Shown here piece by piece: positions 4,749 to 7,303 of a stretch of DNA of 7,303 nucleotides. The stretch is from Coriobacteriales bacterium (GTDB lineage: Bacteria; Actinomycetota; Coriobacteriia; Coriobacteriales; JAEZZM01): contig JASBYZ010000075.1 in NCBI GenBank assembly GCA_029983705.1, forward strand, positions 1-7,303, in the 5' to 3' direction. The stretch's first letter is position 1. Every line of letters starts with the position of its first letter. The notes beneath the pieces are model-generated. The model worked only from the letters and a program-made list of their open reading frames with translations, ran no database searches and had not been told where the DNA came from. A program made the position numbers and the translations under genes.

Positions 4749-5603
4749 CTACACAAGCTCCTTAAGATTGATGCTCTTTGAGCGCAGTGCAGAACATCCC
4801 ATATTTATAGCAACCGGAAAGGCCGCAATATGGCAAGGGGCAGTTCCAATGTGGACCGCAAGTGCTGTATCTTCTCCGCCAAGCCCACCAGGACCTAGGC
4901 CAAGTGCATTAATTGAGCGCATAAAATCTTCTTCAATTTCTTGAAGCTTTGGATTTGGGTTTTTGGAGCCGATCTCTCGTAAGAGCTGGTGTTTTGCAAG
5001 AGAGGCAACTGTATCAAAGGTGCCCCCTACACCAATTGCCAAAAGCAGCGGTGGGCAGGCCTTTGAAGCTTTTTCAATCACGGTATCAAGCACAAAATTC
5101 TTAAGCCCTAAAAGACCGTCGCCGGGGTTTAACATTTTTAACACTGATGCATTATCTGAGCCTCCACCCTTTAAAAGGACATGGAGAGTACTCACTTCAG
5201 CATCGCAAAATTTGAGCTCGGTAAAGACAGGGGTATTAGTTTGGGTGTTAGTTCTGTCAAGTAAGGCATCACGCACAATACTTTTTCTAAGTTTGCCTTC
5301 CTTATACAGTCGAGCAACTAAGTCATTTGCACCAAAGAAAGGGTCTTCAAGAAGCCTATCTTTATAGGAGAGCTCTAAGGCTAACCAAACGCTTCCGGTA
5401 TCTTGGCAAAGTGGGCGCTTTTCTTTTTGAGCCTGCAGATCATTTTGTAAGAGCAAATCGAGCACTGCATAGCCGCGGCTTTGCGTCTGAGCGCGCGCAT
5501 GAGCTTTTTTAAGCGCTTCCAAATAGTCTTCACGCACTGAGTATGCAATTTCTGGCAAAGCGGACGCTAGGGCTCTTTGTATGAGGTCTGCAGTGATATC
5601 CAT
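4749..5603 (-). CDS. Class I fumarate hydratase, alpha (N-terminal) subunit
   Basis: Catalytic Fe-S half of the two-subunit, oxygen-sensitive fumarase. Motifs seen are RPLCQDTGSV (residues 63-72), LLKGGGSDN (143-151), KACPPLLLAIGVGG (181-194), LGLGPGGLGG (234-243) and TAPCHIAAFPVAINMGC (254-270). Cys66, Cys183 and Cys270 are the likely ligands of the [4Fe-4S] cluster, since their spacing resembles that of the three FumA ligands; Cys257 is another conserved-looking cysteine. The 284 residues are full length. The ATG at 5603 follows the topA stop by 3 nt. Only an A-rich purine stretch serves as ribosome binding site, so coupling to topA is likely. A tartrate dehydratase alpha subunit (TtdA) is the main alternative. 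In an anaerobe this enzyme would serve the reductive malate-fumarate-succinate branch or aspartate catabolism (inference). Confidence 0.92.
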   Translation of the reverse strand: MDITADLIQRALASALPEIAYSVREDYLEALKKAHARAQTQSRGYAVLDLLLQNDLQAQKEKRPLCQDTGSVWLALELSYKDRLLEDPFFGANDLVARLYKEGKLRKSIVRDALLDRTNTQTNTPVFTELKFCDAEVSTLHVLLKGGGSDNASVLKMLNPGDGLLGLKNFVLDTVIEKASKACPPLLLAIGVGGTFDTVASLAKHQLLREIGSKNPNPKLQEIEEDFMRSINALGLGPGGLGGEDTALAVHIGTAPCHIAAFPVAINMGCSALRSKSINLKELV

Positions 5604-5606
5604 AAT

Positions 5607-7303
5607 TTACTTTTTACTCTTTTTGCTGCTTGAACCCTTTTTGCTCGTAGAACTCTTTTCTTTAGCAGGACACTTCATGTTGACGCATATTCTCCAAGGG
5701 CCGCGCTGCGTTTCAATTTCTACAATAGGAGCACCGCAGTGTTCACACTCTTCTCCAGTTGCATTAATCTTGCCGCGCTGAGGAAGCGGATAGCTCACAT
5801 TGCACTCCTCATAGTTTGTGCAGCGAATAAAGCGCTTGAGGGTTCGCTCGTTTTTATGGGCAACAAGCTTACCTTCTCTACCTTCTTCAGCACATACCTT
5901 ACAGCTGCCTACTACAACATCTTCTTCTTTATTTGTTGGACATGCTGGGTCTACGCAGACAACATAGGCCTTTTGTCTAAAGGGCTGAACCTTAATTTGA
6001 GCGTTACCACAGCTTGGGCAGGGCTCTTCAACAGGTTCAATCTTTCCCTTTGGTACTGGATATACTACATCGCAATCAGGCCAGCCACTACAGCCAATAA
6101 ATGATGACTTAGTTTTGGGCGAGTATTTCATCAGGAGGTCTTTACTACACTTAGGACACTCTCCCACCTTAGCGTCAGCTGTAATTGCATCAGAGATTGC
6201 GTCACCTAAATCTTCTTTATTATCAATTAACTCATCAAGCATGCCAGCTAAGAGCGCTCTTGAGTGATCTACTACGCTCTCTTGGCTTTCCTTACCTTGA
6301 GACACGTCTTCCATCTCTTGTTCAAGCTCACTTGTCATATCTGGCGAGGTTACGTGTGGCGCAAATTTAGTGAGCGCCTCAATGATTGCCATACCAAGCT
6401 GACTTGGCTCAATTGGATCATTTTTAAGGTATTTTACCTGGTACAATCTCTCAATAATGGAGTGACGGGTAGACTTGGTTCCCAGTCCATTTTTCTCCAT
6501 CTCTTGGATAAGCTTGCCTTGAGAGTAACGTGCAGGTGGATCTGTTTGCTTAGCCTCAAAGCTTGTCTCTAAAATTTTTACCGTATCGCCAATTTCAAGT
6601 TTAGGAAGCTGCTCATCTTTTTTAAATCCAAAAGGATAGATAGCTCTAAAACCTGCAATCTTTAAAACGTCTCCAGAGGCTTGCATCTCTTGGCCGTTAA
6701 CATCAAAGCTCAGCTTGGTGCCCTCAATTTCTGCAGGATCTCCAAGAGTTGCTAAAAATCTGCGTGCAATAAGGTTATAGAGCTTCCACTCTTCTGCTTT
6801 AAGCTTATCTGGATTTGCAGCAGCTACAGGATGAATTGGTGGGTGGTCCGTTGTCTCTTGCTTACCACGTGTTGGGTGAAGTGCTGATTTTTGCACCTCT
6901 TCAATGTAGCCACGGTACTGTGGCACCGCCTTAAGCGCCTTAAGTGCGGCATCAAAGTTGAGTGACTTTGGATAGACCGTATTATCAACACGCGGATATG
7001 AGATATATCCTGACATGTAGAGCGACTCAGCAATACGCATGGTACGCGCAGGAGAAAGCCCCTCTGACGCTGCTACTGACTGCAGGGATGTTGTATTAAA
7101 TGGAGTTGGTGGCTGCTGCTTTCTGGACTTAATCTGAATATCGCTCACACGAGCTTCAGTTTGACCTTCAATGTCTTTATAGGCAGCCTCTGCAGCCTTT
7201 AAATCTTTAAAGCGAGCAGTACTGTGGATTATTTTAAATGAACTTCCCTCATATTCTGCCACACCCTTTATCTGCCAGTAATCCTCTGGCACAAAGGCTT
7301 CAC
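5607..7303 (-). CDS. topA: DNA topoisomerase I (type IA), C-terminal 565 residues
   Basis: Relaxes negative supercoils by cutting and passing one strand. The gene enters at 7303, so the Toprim metal domain is missing. Numbering visible residues from the GTG codon at 7292 (internal Val), PPTPFNTTSLQ is at 61-71, the active-site segment ISYPRVDN at 97-104 with catalytic Tyr99, Arg101 and Asp103, DHPPIHP at 149-155, and a GLGTKSTRH block at 269-277. These blocks resemble archaeal-type topoisomerase I more than the E. coli forms (YMRTDS, HEAIRP). Four C4 zinc ribbons follow: Cys379/382/401/407, 425/428/446/451, 464/467/491/497 and 516/519/536/541. A Lys/Ser-rich tail (about 543-561) ends the protein; basic TopA tails are common in Actinobacteria. 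It leads the six-gene block and stops 3 nt before the fumarase start. The upstream promoter is outside the window. Confidence 0.96.
   Translation of the reverse strand, partial: EAFVPEDYWQIKGVAEYEGSSFKIIHSTARFKDLKAAEAAYKDIEGQTEARVSDIQIKSRKQQPPTPFNTTSLQSVAASEGLSPARTMRIAESLYMSGYISYPRVDNTVYPKSLNFDAALKALKAVPQYRGYIEEVQKSALHPTRGKQETTDHPPIHPVAAANPDKLKAEEWKLYNLIARRFLATLGDPAEIEGTKLSFDVNGQEMQASGDVLKIAGFRAIYPFGFKKDEQLPKLEIGDTVKILETSFEAKQTDPPARYSQGKLIQEMEKNGLGTKSTRHSIIERLYQVKYLKNDPIEPSQLGMAIIEALTKFAPHVTSPDMTSELEQEMEDVSQGKESQESVVDHSRALLAGMLDELIDNKEDLGDAISDAITADAKVGECPKCSKDLLMKYSPKTKSSFIGCSGWPDCDVVYPVPKGKIEPVEEPCPSCGNAQIKVQPFRQKAYVVCVDPACPTNKEEDVVVGSCKVCAEEGREGKLVAHKNERTLKRFIRCTNYEECNVSYPLPQRGKINATGEECEHCGAPIVEIETQRGPWRICVNMKCPAKEKSSTSKKGSSSKKSKK

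Noticed and set aside
4963..5367. Plus-strand frame of 134 codons, and other plus-strand frames inside the genes
   Set aside because: They lie wholly opposite well-supported genes, show no recognisable domain or ribosome binding site, and are shadow frames.
1..7303. CRISPR array, insertion sequence, prophage or defence system
   Set aside because: No regularly spaced repeats, transposase, integrase, terminal inverted repeats or defence domains are seen; all proteins are housekeeping or transport families.

Overview
All protein genes and the tRNA read from the minus strand, so transcription runs from high to low coordinates. By eye the base composition is moderately AT-rich. The order topA ... 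tmk-holB-ricT suggests a Gram-positive bacterium. Three things together fit an anaerobic low-to-mid-GC actinobacterium of the Coriobacteriia (Atopobium/Olsenella-like) best: topA close to holB, an oxygen-sensitive two-subunit class I fumarase, and the base composition. This placement is an inference from gene content, not from a marker gene search.

Right part (7303 to 1080): a tightly packed six-gene block. It holds topA (5' end outside the window), fumarase alpha, fumarase beta, tmk, holB and ricT. Gaps are 3, 3 and 16 nt, then a 7-nt overlap, then 0 nt, so these genes are very probably co-transcribed. The block mixes DNA topology (TopA), dTTP supply (Tmk), the replicative clamp loader (HolB), an mRNA-processing cofactor (RicT) and a central-carbon enzyme (fumarase) set in the middle of the replication genes.

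Middle (1079 to 668): 412 nt with no credible protein gene apart from a possible 8-9 codon leader peptide. It is dense in inverted repeats. Closest to ricT is a nested, branched RNA fold ending in a clear intrinsic terminator. Next come two hairpins with four-base GGGG loops (CCCC on the other strand), a second terminator-like hairpin with a T-rich tail, and a 9-bp inverted repeat beside the tRNA promoter. This is the part of the window least explained by known families.

Left part (667 to 1): tRNA-Thr(CGU) with encoded CCA, then crcB (fluoride channel) 44 nt downstream and probably on the same transcript, a 146-nt spacer with a likely promoter, and the first 12 codons of a transaldolase/fructose-6-phosphate aldolase gene that leaves the window.
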